Source of the DNA: Arthrobacter globiformis
GTDB lineage: Bacteria > Actinomycetota > Actinomycetes > Actinomycetales > Micrococcaceae
NCBI RefSeq assembly: GCF_030815865.1
Contig: NZ_JAUSXI010000001.1
Span: 868,001-932,000, forward strand
Direction: 5' to 3'
Length of the DNA: 64,000 bases
Below, in pieces: positions 52,188 to 60,315 of this stretch. The translations under genes were made by a program, and so were the position numbers. How positions within the stretch are numbered: the first letter of the stretch is position 1; the number at the start of each line of letters is the position of its first letter. The notes under the pieces are model-generated. The model had not been told where the DNA came from, ran no database searches, and was given only the letters and a program-made list of their open reading frames with translations.

Positions 52188-53477
52188 ATGCCAGCAATCG
52201 TGATCGTCGGAGCCCAGTGGGGCGACGAAGGAAAAGGTAAGGCCACCGACCTGCTTGGCGGCCGCGTCGACTACGTAGTGAAGCCGAACGGCGGCAACAA
52301 CGCCGGGCACACCGTCGTCGTAGGCGGCGAGAAGTATGAGCTCAAGCTCCTTCCGGCCGGTATCCTCAGCCCCAACGCCGTCCCCATCATCGGCAACGGC
52401 TGCGTCGTCAACCTCGAGGCACTTTTCCAGGAGATCGAGGGCCTCGAAGCCCGCGGCGCGGACACCTCCAAGCTGCGTGTCTCCGCCAACGCCCACCTTG
52501 TGGCCCCGTACCACCAGGTGCTGGACAAGGTCACCGAACGCTTCCTCGGCAGCCGCGCCATCGGCACCACCGGCCGCGGCATCGGGCCTACGTACATGGA
52601 CAAGGTTGCCCGCCTGGGGATCCGCGTCCAGGACGTCTTCGACGAGTCGATCCTGCGCCAGAAGGTGGAAGGGTCGCTGCGCCAGAAGAACGAGCTTCTG
52701 GTCAAGATCTACAACCGCCGCAGCATCGAGGTGGATGAAGTGGTCAATTACTTCCTCTCCTTCGCCGACCGGCTACGCCCCCTGGTCATCGACAGCACCC
52801 TCGTGCTGAACACCGCCCTGGACGAGGGCAAGGTGGTGCTCATGGAGGGCGGCCAGGCCACGTTCCTCGACGTCGACCACGGCACTTACCCGTTCGTCAC
52901 CTCCTCCAATCCCACCGCCGGCGGCGCCTCTGTAGGCTCGGGCATCGGCCCCACCCGCATCTCGCGGTCCATCGGCATCATCAAGGCGTACACCACGCGC
53001 GTCGGCGCGGGCCCGTTCCCTACGGAGCTCTTCGACGAGATGGGCATGTACCTGCAGAAGACCGGCGGCGAATTCGGCGTCAACACCGGACGCCCGCGCC
53101 GCTGCGGCTGGTACGACGCCGTCCTGGCCCGCCACGCCTCCCGCGTTAACGGCTTCACCGACTACTTCGTCACCAAGCTGGACGTCCTCACGGGCATCGA
53201 ACAGATCCCGGTGTGCGTGGCTTACGACGTCGACGGCGTCCGGCACGACGAGATGCCCATGACCCAGACGGAATTCCACCACGCCGCGCCCATCTTCGAA
53301 TACTTCGAAGGCTGGACCGAGGACATCACCGGCGCCCGCACGCTGGCTGACCTGCCCGAGAACGCCCGCAACTACGTGCTGGCCCTCGAGAAGCTGTCCG
53401 GCACGCGCTTCTCCGCGATCGGCGTCGGACCGGACCGCGACCAGACCATCGTGGTCAACGATCTGATCAACGACTGA
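52188..53477 (+). CDS. purA: Adenylosuccinate synthetase
   Basis: A 429-residue GTP-dependent enzyme of AMP synthesis. [18 protein letters not shown] is the phosphate loop, [20 protein letters not shown] follows, then [20 protein letters not shown] and [20 protein letters not shown]. The ATG at 52188 has GGGGGAGGA before it. A hairpin terminator follows at 53521. Confidence 0.97.
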   Translation: MPAIVIVGAQWGDEGKGKATDLLGGRVDYVVKPNGGNNAGHTVVVGGEKYELKLLPAGILSPNAVPIIGNGCVVNLEALFQEIEGLEARGADTSKLRVSANAHLVAPYHQVLDKVTERFLGSRAIGTTGRGIGPTYMDKVARLGIRVQDVFDESILRQKVEGSLRQKNELLVKIYNRRSIEVDEVVNYFLSFADRLRPLVIDSTLVLNTALDEGKVVLMEGGQATFLDVDHGTYPFVTSSNPTAGGASVGSGIGPTRISRSIGIIKAYTTRVGAGPFPTELFDEMGMYLQKTGGEFGVNTGRPRRCGWYDAVLARHASRVNGFTDYFVTKLDVLTGIEQIPVCVAYDVDGVRHDEMPMTQTEFHHAAPIFEYFEGWTEDITGARTLADLPENARNYVLALEKLSGTRFSAIGVGPDRDQTIVVNDLIND

Positions 53478-53520
53478 CGCCGGAAGCGTCCGGCAGCAAC
53501 AGCTCAAGCAAGCAGTTCCC

Positions 53521-53558
53521 GACGGCGGCGGGTCACCTCACGGTGGCCCGCCGCCGTC
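53521..53558 (+). terminator. Terminator after purA
   Basis: GACGGCGGCGGG (53521-53532) pairs with CCCGCCGCCGTC (53547-53558), with CACC/GGTG inside. Only a short CTTTC follows, so it is a strong hairpin with a weak U tract. Confidence 0.8.
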
Positions 53559-53608
53559 GTGCTTTCAAGGGAGAAAACATCCCGTCAGAAAAAAGTTTTC
53601 GGAACCGC

Positions 53609-53636
53609 GTAACCTGCTGGCCCGCCGCTGCGATTA
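53609..53636 (+). promoter_or_regulatory. ECF-type promoter of the secreted-protein gene, copy 1
   Basis: GTAACC (53609-53614), 16-bp spacer, CGATTA (53631-53636), preceded by AAAAGTTTTCGGAACC. The same elements with identical spacing occur at 58356-58383. The pattern resembles the CGTAAC-N16-CGTTGA promoters of Streptomyces BldN (from memory). The adjacent sigma factor at 54357 is the obvious candidate user. Confidence 0.75.
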
Positions 53637-53649
53637 CGTATATGTAAGC

Positions 53650-53689
53650 GCCGGGCAGGAGGTTGTCCCCCATCGGCCTCCGGCCCGGC
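53650..53689 (+). ncRNA. C-rich-loop hairpin in the 5' leader, copy 1
   Basis: GCCGGGC (53650-53656) pairs with GCCCGGC (53683-53689), and GGAGG (53658-53662) with CCTCC (53677-53681), enclosing TTGTCCCCCATCGG. The loop core is identical to that of the hairpin at 58397, while the stem differs with compensating changes. It begins about 7 nt from the predicted transcription start and 29 bp before the start codon of the next gene. Confidence 0.7.
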
Positions 53690-53717
53690 CTTCAATCAAC
53701 CAAAGGATTTTTTTCTG

Positions 53718-54254
53718 ATGAAGAGTGTTAGCAAGACCACCAAGATTGCTGTCGGCGCCGCCATCCTCGCTGTTGGAGGTTTCTCCAGCATCGGACTGGC
53801 CAACGCTGCCCAGGTGTCCAGCTCGCAGCATGCAGAGGTGACCCCCGCTACGCCCGCCACGCCGGCCGTTCCTACCACCCCCGAGGTTCCGGCAGCCCCC
53901 GCCGTACCGGCCACGCCGGCCACCCCGACGGTTCCTGCCGCCCCGGCCGCCAAGGCCAAGGCTGCCGGCGAAGCTGCGGACGCAGCCGACGCCGCAGTGG
54001 AAGCTGACAAGGACAACGCTGCCGCCAACGCCAACGCCAACGTCTCCGCCGGGGACAAGGCTGCAGGCGCCAACGTGAACGCCGCCACCCCTGCTGTTCC
54101 CGGTGGCGCCGGCGTTCCGGCCACCCCGGCCGTTCCCGCCACCCCGGCTGTGCCGAACGTTGCGGACCACGTGGCCAAGCCGGCCGCACCGTCCGTCGCT
54201 GCAGACGCTGACGTCAAGGCTGACGCTGCTGCCGACCTGCCCACCGGCAAGTAG
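53718..54254 (+). CDS. Secreted Ala/Pro-rich repeat protein
   Basis: A 178-residue low-complexity exported protein. Residues 1-31 are a signal peptide (KSVSKTTK, hydrophobic core, GLANAAQ). The mature part has many A-T-P and A-V-P units (for example ATPATPAVPTTPEVPAAPAV), then an alanine/aspartate/asparagine-rich middle and a further PATPAVP block. No catalytic domain. AAAGGA precedes the ATG at 53718. It follows an ECF-type promoter and a leader hairpin and precedes the sigma operon, so it is probably a cell-envelope target of that system. Confidence 0.8.
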   Translation: MKSVSKTTKIAVGAAILAVGGFSSIGLANAAQVSSSQHAEVTPATPATPAVPTTPEVPAAPAVPATPATPTVPAAPAAKAKAAGEAADAADAAVEADKDNAAANANANVSAGDKAAGANVNAATPAVPGGAGVPATPAVPATPAVPNVADHVAKPAAPSVAADADVKADAAADLPTGK

Positions 54255-54295
54255 TCCGCAGCAAGCGAACAGGGCGTTCCCCGAATAGGGGCGTG

Positions 54296-54333
54296 AGGTG
54301 TGCGGCGGCTAGGCTTACTACCGCCGCACACCT
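54296..54333 (+). other. 13-bp perfect hairpin before the sigma gene
   Basis: AGGTGTGCGGCGG (54296-54308) pairs with CCGCCGCACACCT (54321-54333), 12-nt loop, no U tract. It ends 8 bp before the sigma-factor ribosome-binding site and could attenuate transcription from the secreted-protein gene or act as an operator. Confidence 0.55.
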
Positions 54334-54356
54334 GCAGTAAAGGGAAGGACAGCTCC

Positions 54357-54905
54357 TTGGCAGCTCAGCTGACCGACGACGAATTGTCAGCAGCCCTTTC
54401 TGGCGACCCCTCCGGCTTCACCGCCGTCTACAGCATCATTTCGCCCGCAGTCCTCGGCTATTTCCGCGCCCGCGGGGTGGACGACGCCGAAGCCCTCACG
54501 CAGGACGTCTTCGTGGATGTCCTGCCCAAGCTCAGCAATGTCAGGGGCGGCCACTCCGGGTTGCGGACATTCATCTTTTCCGTGGCTCATGCCCGGCTCG
54601 TGGACTATCACCGCCGGTCCGCGAGAACGCCGCAGCTTACCGAATTCGACCCGCTCTTGGATGAACGTCGGTCGAGTTCCGCCGAGGACGAGGTGCTCGG
54701 TTCGCTGGGCGGAATCACTTCATCACTTGCCATGCTCAACGACGACCAGCGGGAAGTGCTGGTCCTGCGGATCGTGGCGGACCTTTCGGTCGAACAGGTG
54801 GCCGGCATCATGGACAAGACCCCCGGGGCCATCAAACAGCTCCAGCGCCGCGGGCTGATAGCCCTGCGCGAACTCGTCAAGGAAAAGGACCACGCAGCAT
54901 CATGA
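54357..54905 (+). CDS. ECF-type RNA polymerase sigma factor
   Basis: A 182-residue sigma factor with region 2 (AVYSIISPAVLGYFRARGVD, DAEALTQDVFVDVLPKL) and region 4 (LNDDQREVLVLRIVADLSVE, GAIKQLQRRGLIALRE). No region 1 or 3. TTG at 54357 is chosen as start: AGGGAAGGA lies 7 bp upstream and it precedes the conserved region; an earlier frame extension crosses the hairpin. Its stop overlaps the next gene (ATGA), the usual link between ECF sigma and anti-sigma. Confidence 0.85.
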   Translation: MAAQLTDDELSAALSGDPSGFTAVYSIISPAVLGYFRARGVDDAEALTQDVFVDVLPKLSNVRGGHSGLRTFIFSVAHARLVDYHRRSARTPQLTEFDPLLDERRSSSAEDEVLGSLGGITSSLAMLNDDQREVLVLRIVADLSVEQVAGIMDKTPGAIKQLQRRGLIALRELVKEKDHAAS

Positions 54906-55678
54906 GTGTCACGCCGGCAGGCCGCGAAGAAGGAGAGATCCAGGCGATCCTCCTGGATTCCGGGCTCGAAGACGACGCCGATCTCCGCAGGTCCCTCGAA
55001 GAACTGCGCGGGCTCGCCCAGGACTCCGCACCCCAACCGCGGGCCGATCTCGCCGCGATGCTCGCACACGGGGCATCCGCTTCAGGCGTATCCGCGTCAG
55101 TCTTGCCTGCCCAGGGCCCAGCCATGCGACGCGCCGCCTCCAACGTAGACAGCCTCCAACTGCACCGCCGCAACCGGCAGCGGCGCATGGGCTTTGTGGT
55201 GGGCGCCGCAGTGGTCGGTGCCATGGGGCTTGGGGCTGGCGCTGTCGCAGCCTCCAGCGAGGACTTCCGCAACAGCGTAAGCCATACCGTGGTTCGAATC
55301 TTCCAGCCGACCAGCGAGACAACCGCGCCGACGCCGGTGCCCACGTCGCCCGCCGGCATTCCGGCGGCTCCGGGGCCAACTGTTGCTGCACCCAAGCCAT
55401 CGGTTACCGGGACGGCTGCTTCGCCGTCGGCACCTGTGACGCCCGCCCAGACGGATCCGGCTCCCTCGAACGGTTCATCGAACTCTTCGGCGGCGGACGG
55501 TTCATCCCACGGGGCGGCGAAGGGCCAGACGCCGTCGCCCGGCCGGCCCAGCCAGCTGCCCACAGTCCCAGGAACCGGCGTGGCTCCCAAGCTTCCGGCC
55601 AAGCCGTTGCCGGCAGTGCCTACGCTGCCGGGAGGCATGCCGACCGTCCCGGCCAAGCCGGTCCCCGGCACGCCTTAA
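54902..55678 (+). CDS. Membrane protein, probable anti-sigma factor
   Basis: A 258-residue protein with a charged N-terminal domain of about 95 residues, one membrane helix (about 97-117: MGFVVGAAVVGAMGLGAGAV) and a long Pro/Ser/Thr/Ala-rich outer part. The zinc-binding HxxxCxxC motif of many anti-sigma factors is absent. Coupling to the sigma gene and single-pass topology are the reasons for the call; no anti-sigma domain is recognised by motif. Confidence 0.65.
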   Translation: MSVTPAGREEGEIQAILLDSGLEDDADLRRSLEELRGLAQDSAPQPRADLAAMLAHGASASGVSASVLPAQGPAMRRAASNVDSLQLHRRNRQRRMGFVVGAAVVGAMGLGAGAVAASSEDFRNSVSHTVVRIFQPTSETTAPTPVPTSPAGIPAAPGPTVAAPKPSVTGTAASPSAPVTPAQTDPAPSNGSSNSSAADGSSHGAAKGQTPSPGRPSQLPTVPGTGVAPKLPAKPLPAVPTLPGGMPTVPAKPVPGTP

Positions 55679-55756
55679 ACCGAGCAACCCGAGTTTTTGT
55701 ACACTTGTTGTCAATTTCAGAAGTTGACTGCGCAAACCTTCCTGTAGTTCGGGGGT

Positions 55757-56062
55757 GTGCAGATGATTTGTGAGCACTGGCCGGGCGGTACTCCTCTGCA
55801 CGAGGGTCGCTGCTGTTCGGTACTCCTGTTCCCAAAGGAGCAAGGCAAGGACGCCGATCCGTTTCGCATTGCTGCTCGGGGACAGCTGACGATGTCGGAT
55901 GCCGCGTGTGAACAGGCCCGGAGCCGGGCTGCGGTGATCGGGGCGTTGGTGGCGCGGGGCACCGTAGGGATTGCGGCCGCCGACAGGGCCGCGGTGGAGC
56001 TCGGCGCCCAGAAGATTAGCCTGCTGCCGGTCCGTGGACTGCTGCCGCGTCGAACACGTTAG
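55757..56062 (+). pseudogene. Transposase/integrase N-terminal remnant
   Basis: The segment QLTMSDAACEQARSRAAVIG followed by ALVARGTVGIAAADRAAVEL matches the helix-turn-helix start of actinobacterial DDE integrases (Mu/IS481-like proteins). After about 85 residues the match is lost and no DDE domain follows. The upstream bases 55695-55730 hold TTGTCAA and TTGAC inverted half-repeats that could be an element end. It marks the left edge of an atypical region. Confidence 0.6.
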
Positions 56063-56104
56063 CGCTGAAGCACGATCCAGTGAGGCGACCTATAGAGTGG
56101 GCGC

Positions 56105-56506
56105 ATGGCGACCCTTCAGCCCTATGTCATTTTTCCCGGAACGGCTCGGGCAGCGCTCACCTTTTACAGGGACGTTTTCGGCGGTGAGCTTTCTTTACAT
56201 ACGTACGAGGACTTTGGCAGGAGCGACGGCGCGTTAAGCGCGATAGCTCACGGTGAGCTCCACGGCTTAGTTGCTTTGGCCGGAGCCGATGCAGCAGCCG
56301 GCGAGAAATCGGTCCAGGTCGAAGGCCTCATGCTCTCGGTGCTGGGAACCGCTGAACCGGAAGTTCTCCATGAATGGTTCGACAAACTCTCTGTTGGTGG
56401 TTCGGTGGTCGATCCCCTGGCGCCGAAGCCCTGGGGAGCGTCAGATGGCCAAGTTATCGATCGTCACGGACTTCACTGGCTCGTTGGATATGAGCACGGG
56501 GCGTGA
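56105..56506 (+). CDS. VOC family protein, PhnB-like
   Basis: A 133-residue glyoxalase/bleomycin-resistance-fold protein: QPYVIFPGTARAALTFYRDV, then SDGQVIDRHGLHWLVGYE. The fold supports metal enzymes and drug-binding proteins; here only the general family can be given. It stands alone in a region of lower GC and atypical codon use. Confidence 0.8.
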   Translation: MATLQPYVIFPGTARAALTFYRDVFGGELSLHTYEDFGRSDGALSAIAHGELHGLVALAGADAAAGEKSVQVEGLMLSVLGTAEPEVLHEWFDKLSVGGSVVDPLAPKPWGASDGQVIDRHGLHWLVGYEHGA

Positions 56507-56555
56507 ACGGAGAGGGTGTCTCGGTTCCAAGGAACTGGAACACCCTCCGTCGTGG

Positions 56556-56699
56556 ATGCCTCCGATTAGGTGTTCCGGGGTAGGAAAGACGAGTGTGGCC
56601 TACGAACTGCACTCGGAATTGACCGCCAAGGACCTGGCGCATTGCCTGATCGAGGGCGACAACCTGGATATGACCCATCCTGCGGCGAAACTGCCCTAA
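56556..56699 (+). pseudogene. Truncated P-loop kinase/ATPase fragment
   Basis: From the ATG at 56556 only 47 residues are read, with a Walker A motif (CSGVGKTSVAYELHSEL) and LIEGDNLDMTHPA, as at the start of AAA-type nucleoside or antibiotic kinases. The stop TAA overlaps the GNAT start (TAATG). The rest of the kinase is missing, probably through a deletion that joined it to the acetyltransferase gene. Confidence 0.6.
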
Positions 56700-57124
56700 T
56701 GGCTTCCAACGGTTCAAAACTGGTCGTTCGATTCAACGTGGACGACGCTTCACTTTCTCAACTCCATGCAGATGCCTTCGGCGCACCATTCCGCATGACT
56801 CCCTGGAGGGAACGCCTCGAACTGCATAGCGTCAGCTGGGTAGGCGCTTTCGAAGGAGAGCAACTAGTGGGCTTCGTTCACGCCGCATGGGACGGCGGTT
56901 CACACGCCTTTCTTCTCGACACGGCAGTAGCTCCCGATTACCAAAGTCAGGGCATCGGAACCGCAATCGTTAAATCCTTGATAGCGGACATCGCCAACCG
57001 AGGTTGTCAGTGGGTGCATGTGGACTATGAGCCGCACCTCGCTACGTTTTATCGCCAGGCTTGTGGATTCACACACACAGAAGCCGGCCTACTCGAACTG
57101 GCTCATAACACTCCTGGCACATAG
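56699..57124 (+). CDS. GNAT-family N-acetyltransferase
   Basis: A 141-residue acetyltransferase. LLDTAVAPDYQSQGIGTAIV is motif A with the acetyl-CoA loop, and HVDYEPHLATFYRQACGFTH motif B. Substrate unknown. The ATG at 56699 overlaps the stop of the kinase fragment. Codon use differs from the core genes, in line with horizontal acquisition. Confidence 0.82.
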   Translation: MASNGSKLVVRFNVDDASLSQLHADAFGAPFRMTPWRERLELHSVSWVGAFEGEQLVGFVHAAWDGGSHAFLLDTAVAPDYQSQGIGTAIVKSLIADIANRGCQWVHVDYEPHLATFYRQACGFTHTEAGLLELAHNTPGT

Positions 57125-57219
57125 AGGAGTTAAGAAAACCTTTAAAGTCCCAGTTGGAAGAACCTGGGACGGCCCCTGCGGCTTCGGGAAGTTCTAGGAG
57201 TAACTGGAAGAATCGTTGG

Positions 57220-58023
57220 ATGACTCTAATCAGCGCTGACGTCCCAGCTCGGCTGCGACCGGCCCTCCTTCAACTGCTCGCAGCGTGCAGTGACGACGGT
57301 CGAGTGCGTGCTGCATGGCTGGAGGGCTCGTTTGCGCGCGGCGAGGCCGATGCATGGAGCGACATCGATTTGCACCTCATCGTTGAGGAACCTGACACGT
57401 TCGGCGCTGTTGAATGGCTGGGCTCGCTGATGCCTTTGGTGCTGGCGGATGCCATCCCGGGTATAGCCCGGGCCTTCATCTGTCTTACTCCTGACTGGGT
57501 CCACGTCGACCTGAACCTCCATTCACTGGAAGATGAGCTGCGCCAGGGCACCATGCGGCAAGTACTTGTGGATAAAGACGCACTGGTGGCCAGCGAATAT
57601 GCGGCGGGGGTCTCCTCTGCAGAGCCCTTCTTTCCGGGGCAGCAGGCCCAAATCTTCCTCTACCTGATGGGTAGCACCGTCACGGCCCTCCACCGGAACG
57701 ACCTCCTTGCACTCTCACAAACAACAGTGATGATGCGCGACGGTCTGTTGATCCCGCTGATGCTGGCTGAGAACGGGATCGTGATCGGGACCGGTGCCAA
57801 ACGAATTGCGCGTCATCTGACCAGGGAGCAACAGGACTGTCTGGCGCGGCTGCCAGCCATCGGGCTCACCGAGACTGGCCTGCGGGAGGCGCAACGAGCC
57901 TTGGCTGCGGAGTACTTGGTCAGAGCCCGCCAACTCGCGGACGTATGTCACGCCGCTTGGCCGGCCGAGCTGGAACGGGCTGCCAAACGGTTGTGGCGGC
58001 ACGAACTCGAGATCGACTTATAG
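57220..58023 (+). CDS. Nucleotidyltransferase-domain protein (aminoglycoside ANT-like)
   Basis: A 267-residue protein with the polymerase-beta nucleotidyltransferase motif AAWLEGSFARGEADAWSDID (GS...DxD) and a later WVHVDLNLHSLED carrying the third acidic residue. A helical C-terminal half follows. This layout resembles aminoglycoside or lincosamide nucleotidyltransferases, but the drug target cannot be told. ATG at 57220; nearby GGAAG. Part of the acquired patch. Confidence 0.75.
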   Translation: MTLISADVPARLRPALLQLLAACSDDGRVRAAWLEGSFARGEADAWSDIDLHLIVEEPDTFGAVEWLGSLMPLVLADAIPGIARAFICLTPDWVHVDLNLHSLEDELRQGTMRQVLVDKDALVASEYAAGVSSAEPFFPGQQAQIFLYLMGSTVTALHRNDLLALSQTTVMMRDGLLIPLMLAENGIVIGTGAKRIARHLTREQQDCLARLPAIGLTETGLREAQRALAAEYLVRARQLADVCHAAWPAELERAAKRLWRHELEIDL

Positions 58024-58121
58024 GGAGTCCCCCTTTACAGCAGCCTGCCCGGTGGAGCCGGCAGGCCGCTGGGCGAGGAGTTCTGCCAGGTCGAGCGCAG
58101 TGCAGATCACTTCTGAAATGA

Positions 58122-58289
58122 ACCGCGGGAACAGCTCGTACTACGATCGCTACGGGTACAAGGGCTCCAAGAATCGTGTGCATCGACTGCAAGCAGGACG
58201 GCCGCGACGTTCCGGAACGGAAGAACTGGGACTGGCGCTTGTTGGCCCCAAACGGCCTGAAGTCGCGGTACGTGTACAAAAACTCCTAG
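58122..58289 (+). pseudogene. Small zinc-ribbon-like protein remnant
   Basis: The frame ending at TAG 58287-58289 reads VCIDCKQDGRDVPERKNWDW and RLLAPNGLKSRYVYKNS, which looks like a real protein end with a CxxC pair. No in-frame start is present; the frame is closed by TGA at 58119-58121 and an ATG at 58118 is one base out of frame. It may be a broken gene. An alternative overlapping frame from 58118 lacks protein-like character. Confidence 0.35.
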
Positions 58290-58355
58290 CGAGCCCGGAC
58301 GCTGAGGGGGGTAACCGGGCGGAAAATAAGTTTTTGAAAAAGTTTTGGAATCGGC

Positions 58356-58383
58356 GTAACCCTTTCGGGTTCCCCGTCGATTA
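58356..58383 (+). promoter_or_regulatory. ECF-type promoter, copy 2
   Basis: GTAACC (58356-58361), 16-bp spacer, CGATTA (58378-58383), preceded by AAAAGTTTTGGAATCG. Same elements and spacing as at 53609-53636. No protein-coding gene follows on this strand, only the hairpin RNA. Confidence 0.72.
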
Positions 58384-58389
58384 CCGAAG

Positions 58390-58441
58390 TGAGAGTGCCG
58401 GGCTGGAAGTTGTCCCCCATCAAATTCCAGCCCGGCATTTT
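58390..58441 (+). ncRNA. Predicted small RNA with C-rich-loop hairpin
   Basis: Transcription from the ECF-type promoter would begin near 58390. A perfect 12-bp stem (58397-58408 with 58425-58436) encloses GTTGTCCCCCATCAAA and is followed by ATTTTAATG, so the RNA could end within about 55 nt. The loop sequence GTTGTCCCCCATC is identical to copy 1; the C run could pair with Shine-Dalgarno-like G runs. The rest of 58290-58468 holds no gene. Confidence 0.6.
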
Positions 58442-58468
58442 AATGTCTTCGGTCTTACCGGCCTGTTT

Positions 58469-58963
58469 TTAAGCCAGGACCTGCCGCTTCGAGGAGATCA
58501 CTCCCGTATCGAACCCGGCCAGGTGAAGCCCGCCGTGGAAGCGTGCGTGCTCGATCTTGACGCAGCGGTCCATCACCACGTTCAGTCCCGCGGCCTCGGC
58601 ATCCTGCGCAACGCCCTCGTGCCACGAGCCGAGCTGCAGCCAGAGGGTCTTGGCACCCGCGGCCACGGCCTCGTCGAGCACGCCCGGCAGGTCATCGTGC
58701 TTGCGGAACACGTCCACGATGTCCGGGCTCTCCGGCAGGTCCGCCAGTGAGGCGTACGTCGGCTGGCCGAGGATCTCCTTGACCACGGGGTTGACGAAGT
58801 ACACCTTGTACCGCGTCGAGGACTGCAGATAGGTGGCCACGAAGTAGCTCGCCCGGGAGGGCTTGTCCGATGCGCCCACGATGGCAATGGACTTCGCCTC
58901 ACGCAGGAGGCCTAAACGCTCCGGCGCAGAGGGACCTGCCCAAGTTCTCTCAGTGGTGCTCAT
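58469..58963 (-). CDS. CoA-binding protein (YccU-like)
   Basis: A 164-residue Rossmann-type CoA_binding_2 protein: SIAIVGASDKPSRASYFVAT is the nucleotide loop and PDIVDVFRKHDDLPGVLDEA and TLWLQLGSWHEGVAQDAEAA are family blocks. Such proteins bind CoA or acyl-CoA with no known catalysis. Start overlaps the metY stop by ATGA, so it belongs to the acs-sfnG-metY operon, where a CoA ligand would make sense. Confidence 0.86.
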   Translation of the reverse strand: MSTTERTWAGPSAPERLGLLREAKSIAIVGASDKPSRASYFVATYLQSSTRYKVYFVNPVVKEILGQPTYASLADLPESPDIVDVFRKHDDLPGVLDEAVAAGAKTLWLQLGSWHEGVAQDAEAAGLNVVMDRCVKIEHARFHGGLHLAGFDTGVISSKRQVLA

Positions 58964-60315
58964 GCCCGTGCTCCAATCGTGCAGGAATCAGCTGCCGCGT
59001 CGTCAACAACGACGGCGTCTTCCGCCGTTGCGTTCTGCGCCTCGGTGAGGGCCTGGTCCAGGTCCCACAGGATGTCGTCGATGTCTTCCAGGCCAACCGA
59101 GATGCGAACCAGGTCCTCCGGAACGCCGGCGGATTCGAGCTGGGCCGGGCTCAGCTGCTGGTGGGTCGTGGACCCGGGGTGGATGACCAGCGTGCGGGCG
59201 TCGCCCACGTTGGCCAAGTGCGAGGCGAGTTGCAGGGATTCAATGAACTTTTGCCCCGCTGCCCGGCCGCCCTTCACGCCGAAGGAGAACACGGAGCCCG
59301 GTCCCAGGGGCAGGTACTTCCGCGCCCGCTCGAAGTGCCGATGGGAGGGCAGTCCGGAGAAGTTCACGTAGGCCACGCGTTCGTCGGCCTCGAGCCACTC
59401 GGCCACGGCCTGGGCGTTCTTCAGGTGCTCGTCCAGGCGCTGGGGGAGGGTTTCAACTCCCTGCAGCAACTGGAATGCGGACTGCGGGGAGAGGGCGGGC
59501 CCGATGTCTCGCAGCTGTTCGCAGCGCAGCTTGGTGAGGAACCCGTATTCGCCGAAGTTGCCCCACCAGGATACGTTGCCGTACGAGGCCACGGGCTCGG
59601 TCATGGTGGGGAACTTGCCGTTGCCCCAGTTGAACCGGCCGCTCTCCACGATGACGCCGCCCAGGGTGGTGCCGTGGCCTCCGATGAACTTCGTGGCGGA
59701 GTGGATCACGATGTCCGCGCCGTGCTCGATCGGCCGCACGAGGTATGGCGTGCTCAAGGTGGCGTCGACGACGAGGGGGATGCCGGCGTCGTGCGCCACC
59801 TTTGCCAGGGCCGCCAGGTCCTGGACCTCCGACGACGGGTTGGCCACCACCTCGACGAAGATTGCCTTCGTGTTCTCGCGGACGGCGGCCGCGTAGTCGG
59901 CGGGGTCGGTGCCGGGGACGAACGTGGTGTCCACACCGAAGCGGCGCAGGGTGACATCCAACTGGGTGACGGTGCCGCCGTAGAGCTGGGATGCCGCCAC
60001 GATGTGGTCGCCGGCCTGGGTGAGGGCGGCGAAGGTGATGAATTCAGCGGCCATGCCCGACGACGTCGCGACAGCTCCTATGCCGCCCTCGAGGGACGCG
60101 ATGCGCTCCTCAAACGCCGCCACGGTCGGGTTGCCGATGCGGGAGTAGATGTTGCCGTACTTCTGCAGGGCGAACAGGTTGGCGGCGTCCTGGGTGTCCT
60201 TGAACACGAACGACGTGGTCTGGTAGATGGGGACGGCACGGGCGCCGTGCTCGGCGTCGGGCGTGCCGCCGGCGTGCAGGGCGCGGGTGCGGAACCCGAA
60301 TTTGCGGTCAGCCAC
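58960..60315 (-). CDS. metY: O-acetylhomoserine sulfhydrylase
   Basis: A 451-residue PLP enzyme of the Cys/Met metabolism family. K209 in IVIHSATKFIGGHGTTLGG is the PLP lysine; YGNIYSRIGNPTVAAFEERI and LEGGIGAVATSSGMAAEF are typical of MetY. It makes homocysteine from O-acetylhomoserine and sulfide, releasing acetate. GTG start shares one base with the sfnG stop. Operon position behind a SAM riboswitch supports the methionine role. Confidence 0.93.
   Translation of the reverse strand: MADRKFGFRTRALHAGGTPDAEHGARAVPIYQTTSFVFKDTQDAANLFALQKYGNIYSRIGNPTVAAFEERIASLEGGIGAVATSSGMAAEFITFAALTQAGDHIVAASQLYGGTVTQLDVTLRRFGVDTTFVPGTDPADYAAAVRENTKAIFVEVVANPSSEVQDLAALAKVAHDAGIPLVVDATLSTPYLVRPIEHGADIVIHSATKFIGGHGTTLGGVIVESGRFNWGNGKFPTMTEPVASYGNVSWWGNFGEYGFLTKLRCEQLRDIGPALSPQSAFQLLQGVETLPQRLDEHLKNAQAVAEWLEADERVAYVNFSGLPSHRHFERARKYLPLGPGSVFSFGVKGGRAAGQKFIESLQLASHLANVGDARTLVIHPGSTTHQQLSPAQLESAGVPEDLVRISVGLEDIDDILWDLDQALTEAQNATAEDAVVVDDAAADSCTIGARA

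Noticed and set aside
53650..58436. Assignment of the C-rich-loop hairpins to the known 6C RNA motif
   Set aside because: 6C RNA has two hairpins with six or more cytosines; each locus here has one hairpin with five, so the assignment is not supported without a covariance search.
58052..58750. 232-codon plus-strand frame across 58052-58750
   Set aside because: It runs through the ECF-type promoter, the hairpin RNA and then antisense to the CoA-binding gene, with no protein-like character after the first 25 residues.
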